Translations under genes and position numbers: made by a program
Shown: piece by piece, positions 27,067-36,273 of the stretch
How the letters are laid out: every line of letters starts with the position of its first letter
Numbering within the stretch: the stretch's first letter is position 1
Origin: Thalassococcus sp. S3
GTDB lineage: Bacteria > Pseudomonadota > Alphaproteobacteria > Rhodobacterales > Rhodobacteraceae
Assembly: GCF_004216475.1 (NCBI RefSeq)
Contig: NZ_CP022303.1
Location: forward strand, 1,240,001 to 1,304,000
Direction of reading: 5' to 3'
Length of the DNA stretch: 64,000 nt
Notes under the pieces: generated by a model
The model's database searches: none
The model's input: the letters and a program-made list of their open reading frames with translations, nothing else
Told to the model about the DNA's origin: nothing

Positions 27067-27799
27067 CGGAAACATCGACATCCACGGCAAAAACATACCC
27101 GACCCCGCGGGCCGTGCGCAGCATGTCCGGCTCTTTCGGATTGCTCTCGATCTTGGAGCGCAGACGCCCGACGAGAACATCGATGGCGCGCCCCTCCGAA
27201 ACGTCGAGGTGTCGGCCTGTCTCGCGGGTGGTATCCAGCCCTTCGGCAATTTCCTGACGGGTCAGCGCGATATGAGGATTTGCCACAAGCACCTTCAGCA
27301 GCGCGATCTCACGTTGGGACAGGGCGACCTGGAACCCGTCCGGCGCCAGGGTCACGTTCGTTTTTGCGTCAAAGGACCACCCCTGAAAGACGTATCGCGA
27401 GATATTGCGGCGATATTGCAACGACGCGGACCGTCTGCCCCGCCGCAGAACCGCGCGGACCCGCGCGAGCAACAGATCGGGATTGAACGGTTTGGCAATA
27501 TAGTCATCCGCGCCGACACTGTATCCGGCCATGCGGTGATGATCCGCCGACAGGGCAGAGACGAGGATGATCGGGACATCCTGCTCCTCCCGCAGGCGTT
27601 CGCAGATGCGCACACCGTTTTCCTGGCCCAGCATCACGTCAAGCAGGATCAGGTCTATACGGCTTGTCTCAAGGTGGCGGGCAATTTCTTCCTCGCTTTC
27701 CGCCGTCAGCACGAAAAAGCCGTGCTTTCTGAGAAACTGGGTCATCATCTCGCGCATCTCGGGGTCGTCATCGACAACCATCAGCTTGGAAATTGCCAT
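27059..27799 (-). CDS. OmpR-family response regulator (GltR-like)
   Basis: 246 residues. The receiver domain has the acidic cluster VVDDDPE, phospho-acceptor Asp54 in ILLDVMLG and Lys near 104 in YIAKPFNPD. The C-terminal winged helix (about residues 145-240) ends with VDVLVGRLRSKIE and RGVGYVF. The start was set at MAISKLMVVDD behind GGGGAG. It precedes the kinase gene and is divergent from the sugar importer operon. Two direct CGTAACAG repeats in the gap are its likely binding site. Confidence 0.92.
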   Translation of the reverse strand: MAISKLMVVDDDPEMREMMTQFLRKHGFFVLTAESEEEIARHLETSRIDLILLDVMLGQENGVRICERLREEQDVPIILVSALSADHHRMAGYSVGADDYIAKPFNPDLLLARVRAVLRRGRRSASLQYRRNISRYVFQGWSFDAKTNVTLAPDGFQVALSQREIALLKVLVANPHIALTRQEIAEGLDTTRETGRHLDVSEGRAIDVLVGRLRSKIESNPKEPDMLRTARGVGYVFAVDVDVSDG

Positions 27800-27870
27800 C
27801 TTGAACTCCCCGACCTTGCTGGCTCGAATGGCGCGCGCGGGGCGTCGCCGGAGGCTGACCGAGACCATAG

Positions 27871-27888
27871 CGTAACAGCACGTAACAG
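27871..27888. promoter_or_regulatory. Direct repeat, candidate OmpR-type operator
   Basis: CGTAACAG occurs at 27871-27878 and again at 27881-27888, a ten-base period. OmpR-family regulators bind as dimers to such direct repeats on one DNA face. The site lies between the response-regulator gene and the divergent glucose-type binding-protein gene. Confidence 0.55.
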
Positions 27889-28010
27889 ATCACAGAATTT
27901 TCGTGCGCGGGGTATGGCTTATCCTGCAATCGGTATTTGTCGCAACCGCCTGATCTCGTCCAAACTAGCACATCACCGGCCAACGGGTCGGCTCATCTTG
28001 GGAGGAGATC

Positions 28011-29258
28011 ATGACAATATTCAAGCGCACAGCCGCGTCGTCCGCGCTGGCCCTGCTGGCTGCCGGTGCCGCCCTAGCGGGACCCGAAGCGGAAGTTCTG
28101 CACTGGTGGACATCCGGTGGGGAGGCCAAGTCCGTGGCCGTTCTGCAGGAGGAATTTGCGTCGAAAGGCGGCGAATGGACGGATATGCCCGTGGCCGGTG
28201 GCGGTGGGGATGCCGCCATGACCGCATTGCGCGCGCGTGTTCTGTCGGGCAATGCGCCGACGGCGGTTCAACTGAAAGGCCCGGCCATTCAGGAATGGTA
28301 TCAGGAAGGCGTGCTGGCTGATATCTCGTCCGTTGCAGATGCCCAGGGATGGGCTGAGGTGCTGCCCGCATCAATCGCGGGCCATATGAAATGTGACGAC
28401 ATCTGGTGCGCTGCTCCGGTGAACGTGCACCGGGTCGACTGGATCTGGGCCAACGCCGAGATTCTGGCGGCGAACGACATCGAGATGCCGACCAGCTGGG
28501 ACGAGTTCAACGCGGCGGCAGAAAAGCTGCAGGCGGCCGGCATCACGCCTTTGGCCCATGGCGGTCAAGCCTGGCAGGACGCCACGGTCTTCGAAACCGT
28601 CGTTTTGGGTGTCGGCGGCCCGGATTTCTATCAAAAGGCGCTCGTCGATCTGGATGACGAAGCGCTGACGTCCGACACGATGGTCGCCGTCTTCGATCAG
28701 ATGCGCACATTGCGCGGCTATGTCGACGACAATTTCTCGGGCCGGGACTGGAACCTTGCCACCGCGATGGTCATGAACGGCGAGGCCGCGTTCCAGATCA
28801 TGGGGGATTGGGCAAAGGGCGAGTTTCTCGCCGCCGGGAAAGTGCCGGGCGAAGACTTCCTCTGTGCTTCGACACCTGGGGACGGGTTCCTCTATAATGT
28901 CGACAGCTTTGCCATGTTCGATGTGGACGGGGACGACAAGGTCGCGGGCCAGAAGCTTTTGGCCGAACTCATCGTGGGGCCAAGCTTTCAGAAGGTGTTC
29001 AATCTCAACAAGGGGTCGATCCCGGCCCGGACCGATGTGGCGCTGGACGACTTCGATACCTGCGCGCATCTGTCTGCCGACGACATGACCGCGAGCTCCG
29101 ATGGCGGGTCGCTTCTGCCCTCTTATGCGCATGGCATGGCCCTCTTTGGCGCGCAGTCCGGTGCGATCACCGACGTCGTCACCGCCCACTTCAACTCTGA
29201 CATGTCGTCCGAGGATGCGGTTCAGATGCTCGTCAACGCAGTGGCCAACAGCCGCTGA
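28011..29258 (+). CDS. Glucose/mannose-type ABC substrate-binding protein
   Basis: 415 residues with a signal peptide (about residues 1-23, ending ALAG). The mature N-terminus EVLHWWTSGGEAKSVAVLQ and the motif PVNVHRVDWIWAN match the GtsA/GltB glucose-binding family. A strong GGGAGGAG ribosome site precedes the start. First gene of an importer operon: permeases and MalK-type ATPase follow, then an AraC regulator. Regulation probably involves the divergent OmpR-type pair. Glucose or mannose is inferred by family; another aldose is possible. Confidence 0.9.
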   Translation: MTIFKRTAASSALALLAAGAALAGPEAEVLHWWTSGGEAKSVAVLQEEFASKGGEWTDMPVAGGGGDAAMTALRARVLSGNAPTAVQLKGPAIQEWYQEGVLADISSVADAQGWAEVLPASIAGHMKCDDIWCAAPVNVHRVDWIWANAEILAANDIEMPTSWDEFNAAAEKLQAAGITPLAHGGQAWQDATVFETVVLGVGGPDFYQKALVDLDDEALTSDTMVAVFDQMRTLRGYVDDNFSGRDWNLATAMVMNGEAAFQIMGDWAKGEFLAAGKVPGEDFLCASTPGDGFLYNVDSFAMFDVDGDDKVAGQKLLAELIVGPSFQKVFNLNKGSIPARTDVALDDFDTCAHLSADDMTASSDGGSLLPSYAHGMALFGAQSGAITDVVTAHFNSDMSSEDAVQMLVNAVANSR

Positions 29259-29312
29259 ACCTGCATTGCCTGCCCCACCTCCCTGGGGCAGGCACCTTTG
29301 CGGAGACTTTCG

Positions 29313-30185
29313 ATGTCGGACTGGCTTGAACGACACGTGCCAAAGATGGTGCTGGCGCCTTCTTTCGTTGTTGTCCTGATCTTCGTCTACGGGTTCATCG
29401 CATGGACGGCGTGGGTTTCGCTGACCCGGTCCCGGCTTTTGCCGCGTTACGAGATCGAAGGCTTCATTCAATATGACCGCCTCTTCGCCGCCCCGCGCTG
29501 GGATACGGCGATGAACAATCTCTTTATCTTCGGCACGCTCTTCATCCTGATCTCAATGGCGCTGGGATTGCTGATCGCCATCCTTCTGGATCAGAAAATT
29601 CGGGCCGAGGGGGCGTTGCGGACGATTTATCTCTACCCGATGGCCCTTTCGATGATCGTGACGGGCACGGCGTGGAAATGGATGCTGAACCCCGGACTGG
29701 GACTGGAGGCCGTGGTCAGGGGCTGGGGGTTCGAAGGCTTTTCGTTTAACTGGCTGGTTGATCCGAACATGGCCATCTACACCGTCATCATCGCCGCGGT
29801 CTGGCAGGCCTCCGGCTTTGTGATGGCGCTGTTCCTGGCTGGATTGAGATCGGTTGATCAGGAGATCATCAAGGCCGCCCAGGTGGATGGCATCCCAACC
29901 GCGCGGATCTATTCCGCCATCATCCTTCCATCGATGGCGCCCATTTTCCTGTCCGCTTTCATCGTTCTGGCGCATCTTGCGATCAAAAGCTTCGATCTCG
30001 TGATCGCGCTGACAGGAGGCGGGCCCGGATATGCCACCGATTTGCCCGCCACTTACATGTACGCGATGGCCTTTTCCCGGGGGGATCTGGGGCAGGCGGC
30101 AAGCTCTGCCATGATCATGATGATGGTCGTTTTCGCCATCGTGGTGCCATATCTCTATTCAGAGCTGAGGTCCAAAAATGACTGA
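29313..30185 (+). CDS. Glucose-type ABC permease (GtsB-like)
   Basis: 290 residues with six predicted helices. The EAA loop is QEIIKAAQVDGIPTARIYSAIILP. The ATG at 29313 (MSDWLERH) was preferred over a TTG five codons earlier. It overlaps the second permease by eight bases. It is the MalF-type half of the importer. Confidence 0.9.
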   Translation: MSDWLERHVPKMVLAPSFVVVLIFVYGFIAWTAWVSLTRSRLLPRYEIEGFIQYDRLFAAPRWDTAMNNLFIFGTLFILISMALGLLIAILLDQKIRAEGALRTIYLYPMALSMIVTGTAWKWMLNPGLGLEAVVRGWGFEGFSFNWLVDPNMAIYTVIIAAVWQASGFVMALFLAGLRSVDQEIIKAAQVDGIPTARIYSAIILPSMAPIFLSAFIVLAHLAIKSFDLVIALTGGGPGYATDLPATYMYAMAFSRGDLGQAASSAMIMMMVVFAIVVPYLYSELRSKND

Positions 30186-31068
30186 TGCCGCCCTTCCGAC
30201 ATTGCGCAAGAGCACCCTTTCGAAGCGCCTGCTGCGCTGGCTGCTCTATACGTTGCTCGTCCTCTTTGCCCTCTATTACCTGATGCCTCTTTTCGTGATG
30301 ATCACCACGTCACTGAAAAGCCTGGAAGAGATCCGCACAGGCTCCCTGATGGCCCTGCCGCGGGATGTGACCTTGGATGCCTGGCGGACAGCCTGGTCGG
30401 GCGCCTGTACCGGCATCCAATGCGAGGGGTTGAGACCCTATTTCTGGAACTCGGTGCTGATGGCGGTTCCGGCCGTCGTGATCTCCACCCTGATCGGCGC
30501 TTTGAACGGCTATGTCGTGGCGCAATGGCGGTTTCGTGGGGCCAACATCTTTTTCTCGCTCATGCTTTTTGGCTGCTTCATCCCGTTTCAGGTCGTTCTG
30601 CTGCCGATGGCGCGAATGCTTGGGTTGATGGGGCTCGCCGGCTCCATCCCCGGTCTGATCTTCGTTCATGTGATTTATGGGATCGGGTTTACGACGCTTT
30701 TCTTCCGCAACTACTACGTCACCATTCCTGCCGACCTGGTGAAGGCGGCCAAGGTCGATGGGGCGGGCTTTTTCAGGATTTTCTGGTCGATCTTCCTGCC
30801 GTTGTCCCTGCCGATCATCGTCGTGACCGTGATCTGGCAATTCACCCAGATCTGGAACGATTTCCTCTTTGGTGTCTCGTTCAGTCAGGCCGGCACGCAA
30901 CCCGTCACGGTGGCGCTGAACAACATCGTCAATTCGACCACCGGCGTGAAGGAATACAACGTCGATATGGCCGCAGCCATTATCGCGGCCCTTCCAACGC
31001 TCCTCGTCTACGTCATCGCCGGCAAGTATTTTATCCGCGGTCTCACCGCCGGATCAGTGAAAGGGTAA
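30178..31068 (+). CDS. Glucose-type ABC permease (GtsC-like)
   Basis: 296 residues with six predicted helices. The EAA loop reads ADLVKAAKVDGAGFFRIFWSIFLP. An extracytoplasmic stretch with two cysteines (GACTGIQCEG) lies before the second helix, typical of this GtsC subgroup. It overlaps the preceding permease and is followed four bases later by the ATPase gene. Confidence 0.9.
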   Translation: MTDAALPTLRKSTLSKRLLRWLLYTLLVLFALYYLMPLFVMITTSLKSLEEIRTGSLMALPRDVTLDAWRTAWSGACTGIQCEGLRPYFWNSVLMAVPAVVISTLIGALNGYVVAQWRFRGANIFFSLMLFGCFIPFQVVLLPMARMLGLMGLAGSIPGLIFVHVIYGIGFTTLFFRNYYVTIPADLVKAAKVDGAGFFRIFWSIFLPLSLPIIVVTVIWQFTQIWNDFLFGVSFSQAGTQPVTVALNNIVNSTTGVKEYNVDMAAAIIAALPTLLVYVIAGKYFIRGLTAGSVKG

Positions 31069-31072
31069 GCGC

Positions 31073-32170
31073 ATGCCTCCTGTTCTGGATATCAAGAACC
31101 TTCGCAAAAGCTATGGAACCACCGAGATCCTCAAGGACATCAATGTCGAGATTGAGCCCGGTGATTTTCTGGTGCTGGTCGGACCATCCGGATGCGGGAA
31201 ATCGACGCTTTTGAACTGCATCGCGGGGCTTGAACCGATCAGCGGGGGGGCGATCCATATCGGGGGGCAGGACATGACAACTGTCAGCCCGAAGGATCGC
31301 AATATCGCGATGGTGTTCCAGTCCTATGCGCTTTACCCCACAATGTCCGTCGCCAAGAACATCACGTTCGGCATGAAGGTGCGGGGCGTCGATGCCGTAA
31401 CACAGGCGGCGAAACTGAAAGACGTGGCGCAGCTTTTGCAGATCGAGCCGCTTTTGAACCGCCGTCCGGGTCAGTTGTCAGGCGGCCAAAGGCAGCGGGT
31501 GGCCATGGGGCGCGCGCTGGTGCGGGATCCCAAGCTGTTTCTCTTTGACGAACCGCTGTCCAACCTCGACGCCAAGTTGCGGGTCGAGATGCGGACCGAA
31601 ATCAAGAAGCTGCACCAGAACCTGAATGCCTCCATCGTCTATGTGACGCATGATCAGATCGAGGCGATGACGCTGGCCACCAAGATCGTTGTGATGAAAG
31701 GCGGCGTGATCCAGCAGATCGGGACGCCATCGCAGATCTATAACCGGCCCGAAAACCTGTTCGTCGCGGACTTCATGGGATCGCCTGCCATGAACCTGAT
31801 ACCGGCCAAGGCCCATAGCACAGACGGCGGCACACGTATCGAAATCGCGCGTCCCCAGGCCGAGCCCCTGATCCTGACCGATACGGCGCATTCCGGGCTG
31901 CCCGAAGATGTCATTCTTGGACTGCGCCCCGAAGACATTGCCGAAGCGGGCCATCGGGGTGGGCAGAATGTTCAGACCGCGCAGTGCCTTGTGGATGTGG
32001 TCGAACCGGCCGGTGCTGATACCTATGTCGTCTCCCGCCTGGGCGGGCGGGAGGTTACGGCGCGCCTTCACGCCGAGACTGTCGCCTGTTCAGGTGAGCC
32101 GCTTGAGATGGCGTTCGATCTTGGGAAGGTCTCCTACTTCGAGCCGGAGACGGGACAGCGTTTGAACTGA
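31073..32170 (+). CDS. Sugar ABC importer ATPase (MalK/GtsD-type)
   Basis: 365 residues. Walker A GPSGCGKST, Q-loop FQSYALYPT, signature LSGGQRQRVAMGRA, Walker B LFLFDEPLSNLD and THDQ are all present, and a C-terminal OB-type domain begins around residue 240. It completes the glucose-type importer started at 28011. Its paralogue at 20235 serves the galactoside importer. Confidence 0.92.
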   Translation: MPPVLDIKNLRKSYGTTEILKDINVEIEPGDFLVLVGPSGCGKSTLLNCIAGLEPISGGAIHIGGQDMTTVSPKDRNIAMVFQSYALYPTMSVAKNITFGMKVRGVDAVTQAAKLKDVAQLLQIEPLLNRRPGQLSGGQRQRVAMGRALVRDPKLFLFDEPLSNLDAKLRVEMRTEIKKLHQNLNASIVYVTHDQIEAMTLATKIVVMKGGVIQQIGTPSQIYNRPENLFVADFMGSPAMNLIPAKAHSTDGGTRIEIARPQAEPLILTDTAHSGLPEDVILGLRPEDIAEAGHRGGQNVQTAQCLVDVVEPAGADTYVVSRLGGREVTARLHAETVACSGEPLEMAFDLGKVSYFEPETGQRLN

Positions 32171-32241
32171 GATATCGCGGAGGCTGGTATGGATTGACGG
32201 CGGCGCTAGTTTTCCAAACGGATTGCCGCAAAGCCTCTATC

Positions 32242-33126
32242 ATGCCCCGCCGATATCAAGATGTGTTCCCCTCGCTTCCATTGCTCGACAGCGATGGGTT
32301 GCTGCACCAATCGGCGACCGCCCTGATGACCGTCCGGTATTTTCAGGCAGATCCCGGTCGCATGCCCGAAGATGTCTTTGCAGAACACCACGTCTTGCTG
32401 AACCTCCGCGACGCCCCGCATCGCGTGCAGAACACCCGCAACGGGCAATTGCGCGACTTCACCTTCCACAGAAACGAGATCATCGTGACCCCGGCGGGGA
32501 CCCGATCAGGCTGGCGCTGGTTCGACCGGTCGGATGTGATTGTCATCACGCTCGACCCGGGGCCGGTGGCGCGCTTTGCCGAGCATGAGCTGGGCATGCT
32601 GCTGAGCGACCGGCAACTTGCCGACCTTCCGCAATTTTCCGACGCAGACATTGTCTCTGCCGGGGTGATGCTGCGGGACAGCCTCGAGATGGAGGCGGCG
32701 ACGTCACCCGTCATGTTCGAGGCGCTGGCGCGTGTCTTTCTTGTCAAGCTACTGCAGCGATACGGCGACCGGCATCCGGAGGAGATCGCGCGCTCGGCCA
32801 AGTTCACATCAGCGCATTACCGTCGCGTATTGGATTTCGTCAAAACGCGGTTGGACCAAACGATTGCGGTCGAAGATCTGGCCCGTGAGGTCGGGATGAG
32901 CCCTGCGCATTTCAGCCGCGTGTTCAAAGAGGTTATGGGCAAGGCGCCGATGCAATACGTGATGGCGTACCGGATCGAGCAGTCTATCGGCATGATGTCG
33001 GATCCCGCCCTGCCTTTGGGAGAGATCGCATTGGCTTGCGGTTTCGCGGATCAGGCGCATTTCTCGCGGAGTTTCAAACAGCTCATGGGGACCAGCCCCA
33101 GCAAGTACCGCGCGACAAGCGTCTGA
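32242..33126 (+). CDS. AraC-family transcriptional regulator
   Basis: 294 residues. An N-terminal cupin-like effector region (about 1-180) is followed by a double helix-turn-helix (about 195-292) with VEDLAREVGMSPAHFSRVFKEVMG and LGEIALACGFADQAHFSRSFK. The start is uncertain: an in-frame TTG at 32194 would add 16 residues, and the chosen ATG has a weak ribosome site. It lies 71 bases after the ATPase gene in the same direction. It may regulate the importer, or the short genes that follow. The effector is unknown. Confidence 0.88.
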   Translation: MPRRYQDVFPSLPLLDSDGLLHQSATALMTVRYFQADPGRMPEDVFAEHHVLLNLRDAPHRVQNTRNGQLRDFTFHRNEIIVTPAGTRSGWRWFDRSDVIVITLDPGPVARFAEHELGMLLSDRQLADLPQFSDADIVSAGVMLRDSLEMEAATSPVMFEALARVFLVKLLQRYGDRHPEEIARSAKFTSAHYRRVLDFVKTRLDQTIAVEDLAREVGMSPAHFSRVFKEVMGKAPMQYVMAYRIEQSIGMMSDPALPLGEIALACGFADQAHFSRSFKQLMGTSPSKYRATSV

Positions 33127-33240
33127 GCAGGATTATTCAAATACTTCTCAGGACCGTTCAATCGGACCGGGTGGGCATTCGCTAGATTTGGATCAACGGG
33201 ACACAGACAGCCCGATCCAAGGACCTAGAGGATGCCAACC

Positions 33241-33447
33241 ATGAAACGCTTCTTTCCTGCTGCCTTTCTTTGCACCGTGACAAACCCTCACGCGTTTGCC
33301 CGCTACGTCCAAGCAGATCGGGCAACCCGTCACGCCATGCACCAGGTGATGGATGGCCGGGCCAGTTTCCTGCGGGACCACCGTGAGGGGGTGTCCCTCT
33401 CCACGCTCGAAAGCACTGCCACCCATTTCGCCGCTGCAACCAGCTGA
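33241..33447 (+). CDS. Small hypothetical protein with possible signal peptide
   Basis: 68 residues starting MKRFFPAAFLC, with the second of two nearby ATGs favoured because AGAGG lies eight bases before it. A short hydrophobic N-terminus is followed by a basic, histidine-rich remainder. No family recognised. It lies 54 bases before the SnoaL-like gene in the same direction. It may be a real short protein or a chance open frame. Confidence 0.4.
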   Translation: MKRFFPAAFLCTVTNPHAFARYVQADRATRHAMHQVMDGRASFLRDHREGVSLSTLESTATHFAAATS

Positions 33448-33501
33448 ACACATCCAATGTCCGCGCCGATGCCGCGCGGACCGCTAAACGGAGAAGAAAC
33501 C

Positions 33502-34035
33502 ATGAAACTTGCGATTGCCTTCATTCTGGCAACTTCGGCCGCAGGAGCCGCAGATGCGCCGCTGACCGAAGATCGTCTTCTGGATCAGGCCGAGATGATA
33601 CGCGTGGCCGATGCAATAGATGTGGCCGTAGACGCAAAGAACTGGCCGCGGGCGCAAGGGTTCTTTGCGGGGACGGTATCCGTTGACTTCACCTCTCTCA
33701 CGGGGGGCGAGCCTGCGACGATACCTGCCGAGGCCCTGATTTCGGGATGGTCTGCCAACCTGACCGAGGAAAAGACATCCTTCCACCTGCGTGGAAATCA
33801 CCAAATCACCTTCACCGGACCGGATCAGGCCGAAATGACAAGCCACGGCTATGCCTGGAACCGCATGGAGCGGGGCGCCTTGCCCGAAAACGGAGGGGAG
33901 CCGCTGTGGGAGGTCTGGGGAACATACACACATGACTTCGTCCGCGAGGATGAGACCTGGCGTGTCACCGCCATGAGCTTCACCGCGACGGCGGAACGGG
34001 GAAACCCTTTCGTACGCGACACCCCCGGTCGCTAA
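33502..34035 (+). CDS. Secreted SnoaL/NTF2-like protein
   Basis: 177 residues with a signal peptide (about residues 1-17, ending GAA). The mature part has a cone-shaped NTF2/SnoaL_4 pattern: an N-terminal helix (AEMIRVADAIDVAVDAKNW), FAGTVSVDF and the late WEVWGTYTHDFVREDETWRV strands. GGAGAAG precedes the ATG. It probably binds or transforms a small molecule; no substrate can be assigned. It is followed after 24 bases by an SDR gene, likely in one unit. Confidence 0.7.
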   Translation: MKLAIAFILATSAAGAADAPLTEDRLLDQAEMIRVADAIDVAVDAKNWPRAQGFFAGTVSVDFTSLTGGEPATIPAEALISGWSANLTEEKTSFHLRGNHQITFTGPDQAEMTSHGYAWNRMERGALPENGGEPLWEVWGTYTHDFVREDETWRVTAMSFTATAERGNPFVRDTPGR

Positions 34036-34059
34036 GCATTCAAAATCAGGAGAAACGAC

Positions 34060-34899
34060 ATGACAAATACATGGTTTATCACCGGTGCATCCTCGGGTTT
34101 CGGGCGCGCCTTTGCTGAATACGCACTGGCCCATGGACACAACGTTGTGGCGACCGCCCGGCGGGCGGATCTGCTGGCCGAAATCGAAGCGACCGCGCCG
34201 GACCGGGTTCTTGCGATTGCGCTGGATGTCACGCGGCCCGACCAGGTTACGGCGGGGATCGAGGCCGCGACCGCCCGGTTTGGCCGGATCGATGTTCTCA
34301 TCAACAACGCAGGATACGGCATCGTGGGCGCCTTCGAAGAAACGCCCGACGCTGAACTGCGGGCGATGATGGAAACGAATTTCTTTGGCGCGCTTACCGT
34401 CACACGCGCGGCATTGCCGGTCATGCGCGCTCAGCGCACAGGCGCCATTGTCATGATTTCAAGCGTCGGGGGCCAGATGTCCTTTGCCGGTTTTGGCCCT
34501 TACTCCGCTTCGAAATTTGCGCTTGAGGGGCTGACCGAAGCGCTCGCCCAGGAAATCGCGCCGTTTGGATTGAAGGCGATGATCGTGGAGCCAGGCGCCT
34601 TCCGCACGTCATTTGCGGGCAAAGGCGGGATGCGCCACATGCCGCAGCGTGCGGAGTATGAGGAGATCGTGCGAGGGACACGCTCATTTGCCGAAGACAT
34701 GGATGGGACGCAGGCCGGTGATCCCGCGCGCGCTGCCGCTGCGATTGATCTTGCCCTGAAATCCGACGTCACACCGCTTAGGCTGGCTTTGGGGGACGAT
34801 GCGGTCGATGGCATCCGCGATCATGCCGAAGCGGTTCTGGCCGAGTTGACGTCCTGGGAAACGGTATCGCGCAACGTCGCCTTTGAAAGCGCGGCGTAG
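34060..34899 (+). CDS. Short-chain dehydrogenase/reductase
   Basis: 279 residues of classical SDR. NAD(P)-binding TGASSGFG, NNAGYG, catalytic Ser in MISSVGG and Tyr/Lys in YSASK are all intact. The Arg pair after the second strand (ATARRADLL) suggests NADPH preference. The C-terminus (GTQAGDPARAAAAI) is typical of the oxidoreductases with YxxxK that follow SnoaL-like genes. The substrate is unknown. A hairpin at 34941 probably ends the transcript. Confidence 0.87.
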   Translation: MTNTWFITGASSGFGRAFAEYALAHGHNVVATARRADLLAEIEATAPDRVLAIALDVTRPDQVTAGIEAATARFGRIDVLINNAGYGIVGAFEETPDAELRAMMETNFFGALTVTRAALPVMRAQRTGAIVMISSVGGQMSFAGFGPYSASKFALEGLTEALAQEIAPFGLKAMIVEPGAFRTSFAGKGGMRHMPQRAEYEEIVRGTRSFAEDMDGTQAGDPARAAAAIDLALKSDVTPLRLALGDDAVDGIRDHAEAVLAELTSWETVSRNVAFESAA

Positions 34900-34940
34900 A
34901 CTGGACGTGGCCCAAAAAGGCTGGGCGGTCATGCGAAAGA

Positions 34941-34975
34941 CAAGGCGCCCTATGCAAGTTGGGGCCGCCTTGCTC
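34941..34975 (+). terminator. Rho-independent-like terminator after the SDR gene
   Basis: CAAGGCG at 34941-34947 pairs with CGCCTTG at 34966-34972, with a CCC/GGG continuation inside. It is followed by CTCTTTC, a weak U-run. Confidence 0.5.
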
Positions 34976-35033
34976 TTTCAACGTTGTCCAAGCTTTTGCC
35001 TCTAGGTCTCTGAGAAAACGCACTTCCTCACAG

Positions 35034-35054
35034 TTATCCTCAAACTTATCCACA
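35034..35054 (+). promoter_or_regulatory. Two adjacent DnaA-box-like 9-mers
   Basis: TTATCCTCA (35034-35042) and TTATCCACA (35046-35054) lie three bases apart on the same strand. The second fits the TTATNCACA consensus exactly and the first differs at one base. Function is unknown; see findings. Confidence 0.4.
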
Positions 35055-35370
35055 TCTGCCGTGTCGCGAGCCAACCTCTAGTTGATCCTTCACAAGCTGC
35101 CGAGATAAGCACCGGAACCATTTGGCGATAATTAACACGAATCTTGATCGCCCACTTGGGAAATGCCGGGGGATATCAGGGCACTAGAAGCCATTCTTCT
35201 CAGGCGCGCCGCACCCGTCCAGCACATCGTCGAAACGATGATCAACCGGTTCCGTCTGATTGACGACGAAACATCATAAATGTTCTAAATGGTGCTGAAG
35301 AAGGAGCATATGCCGTGTATTTTACGACATTCATTGTTCTAAAAAGACAGTACTGTACGCCAAAAAAACA

Positions 35371-36273
35371 TCAGTCCTTCGCGCGTTTTCCAGCCAGTTC
35401 CCTCAGGCGAGGGTCCACATCGGCGCGGTGGCGCCCGGATAGAAACTCGTCGTAATAGACCACCATCCGCGGTTTTGACTGACCTGCCGCATTGGCGTCC
35501 CATCTTTTGGTGTAGCTTGCGAAAATACCGCGACGGTGCCCGGGCCGGACACGGGTAGAGGCCGGTGGGGTTGCGACAAGTTGCCCGCGATAGCTGCAGG
35601 CAAGCGTTTCATTGATCCACACGTTCAGATAACCGTCTGGGCCGGTTCCGAAATTCGTGTTGATCACGATATCGACCCACTTGCCTCGCATCTCGGCCAT
35701 GCTGAACAATTTGCAGATGTGACCGAGGTTTTGCGCTTTGCCCCAGCCATATGCCGAACGCATGTCGTCAAGCTGAATGACCACGTCCTTGGCGCGATCA
35801 TCGGACCGCGTGCAGAGCGCTGGATCGCAATCCGTCCAGTTGCCTTCCCCCACCCCCATCTGGATCAGCCGGAAGATCGGGCGGTGGTCGCCGCTTAACT
35901 TCCATGTGCCAAAGACCGTTCTTAATGTTGTCTTGGCGCTGAAGGATGGAACGGTTTCGTTATAGAAACTCCAGCCATACCAGATGTCCTTGTTGATCCG
36001 GGCCTTGTTGACGCTGTTGCGCATGCGGAGCTCGCTGCGATACCTGGGATTGCCGCAATCGCTGCCGCCGCAATCTCCGTCGCGCAGTTCAAACCGCTCG
36101 CTGCGCCTGCCGCGCCGCGTCGGTTCACCGGGTTCTGATCGGCGATATGCATGGTCATGGGGGCTCAGATTGAATGCATAACCGCGTGGGGGCGGGTCTG
36201 CTGCCAGATCATTGGGTTGTGCAACCAACATGAGAGCGCCGAGAGACGCCCAAACCGCAATCTTCCGTAACAT
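35371..36273 (-). CDS. Secreted polysaccharide lyase (heparin-lyase-like beta-jelly-roll)
   Basis: 300 residues with a signal peptide (about 1-25, ending LAAD). The body matches the Polysacc_lyase (PF14099) pattern: RYRSELR near residue 80, DIWYGWSFYN, the FRLIQMG strand, KWVDIVINTNFG with a conserved Asn, and WINETLACSYRG. Such lyases cut uronic-acid-containing polymers by beta-elimination. It is divergent from the alginate-like operon, so trimming or recycling of that polymer is likely. Glucuronan or other uronans are alternatives. Confidence 0.8.
   Translation of the reverse strand: MLRKIAVWASLGALMLVAQPNDLAADPPPRGYAFNLSPHDHAYRRSEPGEPTRRGRRSERFELRDGDCGGSDCGNPRYRSELRMRNSVNKARINKDIWYGWSFYNETVPSFSAKTTLRTVFGTWKLSGDHRPIFRLIQMGVGEGNWTDCDPALCTRSDDRAKDVVIQLDDMRSAYGWGKAQNLGHICKLFSMAEMRGKWVDIVINTNFGTGPDGYLNVWINETLACSYRGQLVATPPASTRVRPGHRRGIFASYTKRWDANAAGQSKPRMVVYYDEFLSGRHRADVDPRLRELAGKRAKD

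Larger units (their letters stand above)
34900..35370. other. Intergenic region with terminator and DnaA-box-like repeats
   Basis: 471 bases with no gene of substance, AT-richer than its neighbours. It holds the hairpin at 34941 and two DnaA-box-like 9-mers at 35034-35054. An 11-codon open frame (35310-35342) sits behind AAGGAG but looks too short to be called a gene. Confidence 0.5.

Noticed and set aside
35310..35342. 11-codon open frame behind a good AAGGAG
   Set aside because: Too short to support as a gene; kept only as a remark on the intergenic region.
35281..35360. SOS box or phage-type operator around ACAGTACTGT
   Set aside because: The alphaproteobacterial LexA motif (GTTC-N7-GTTC) is not present, and the ten-base palindrome alone is weak evidence.
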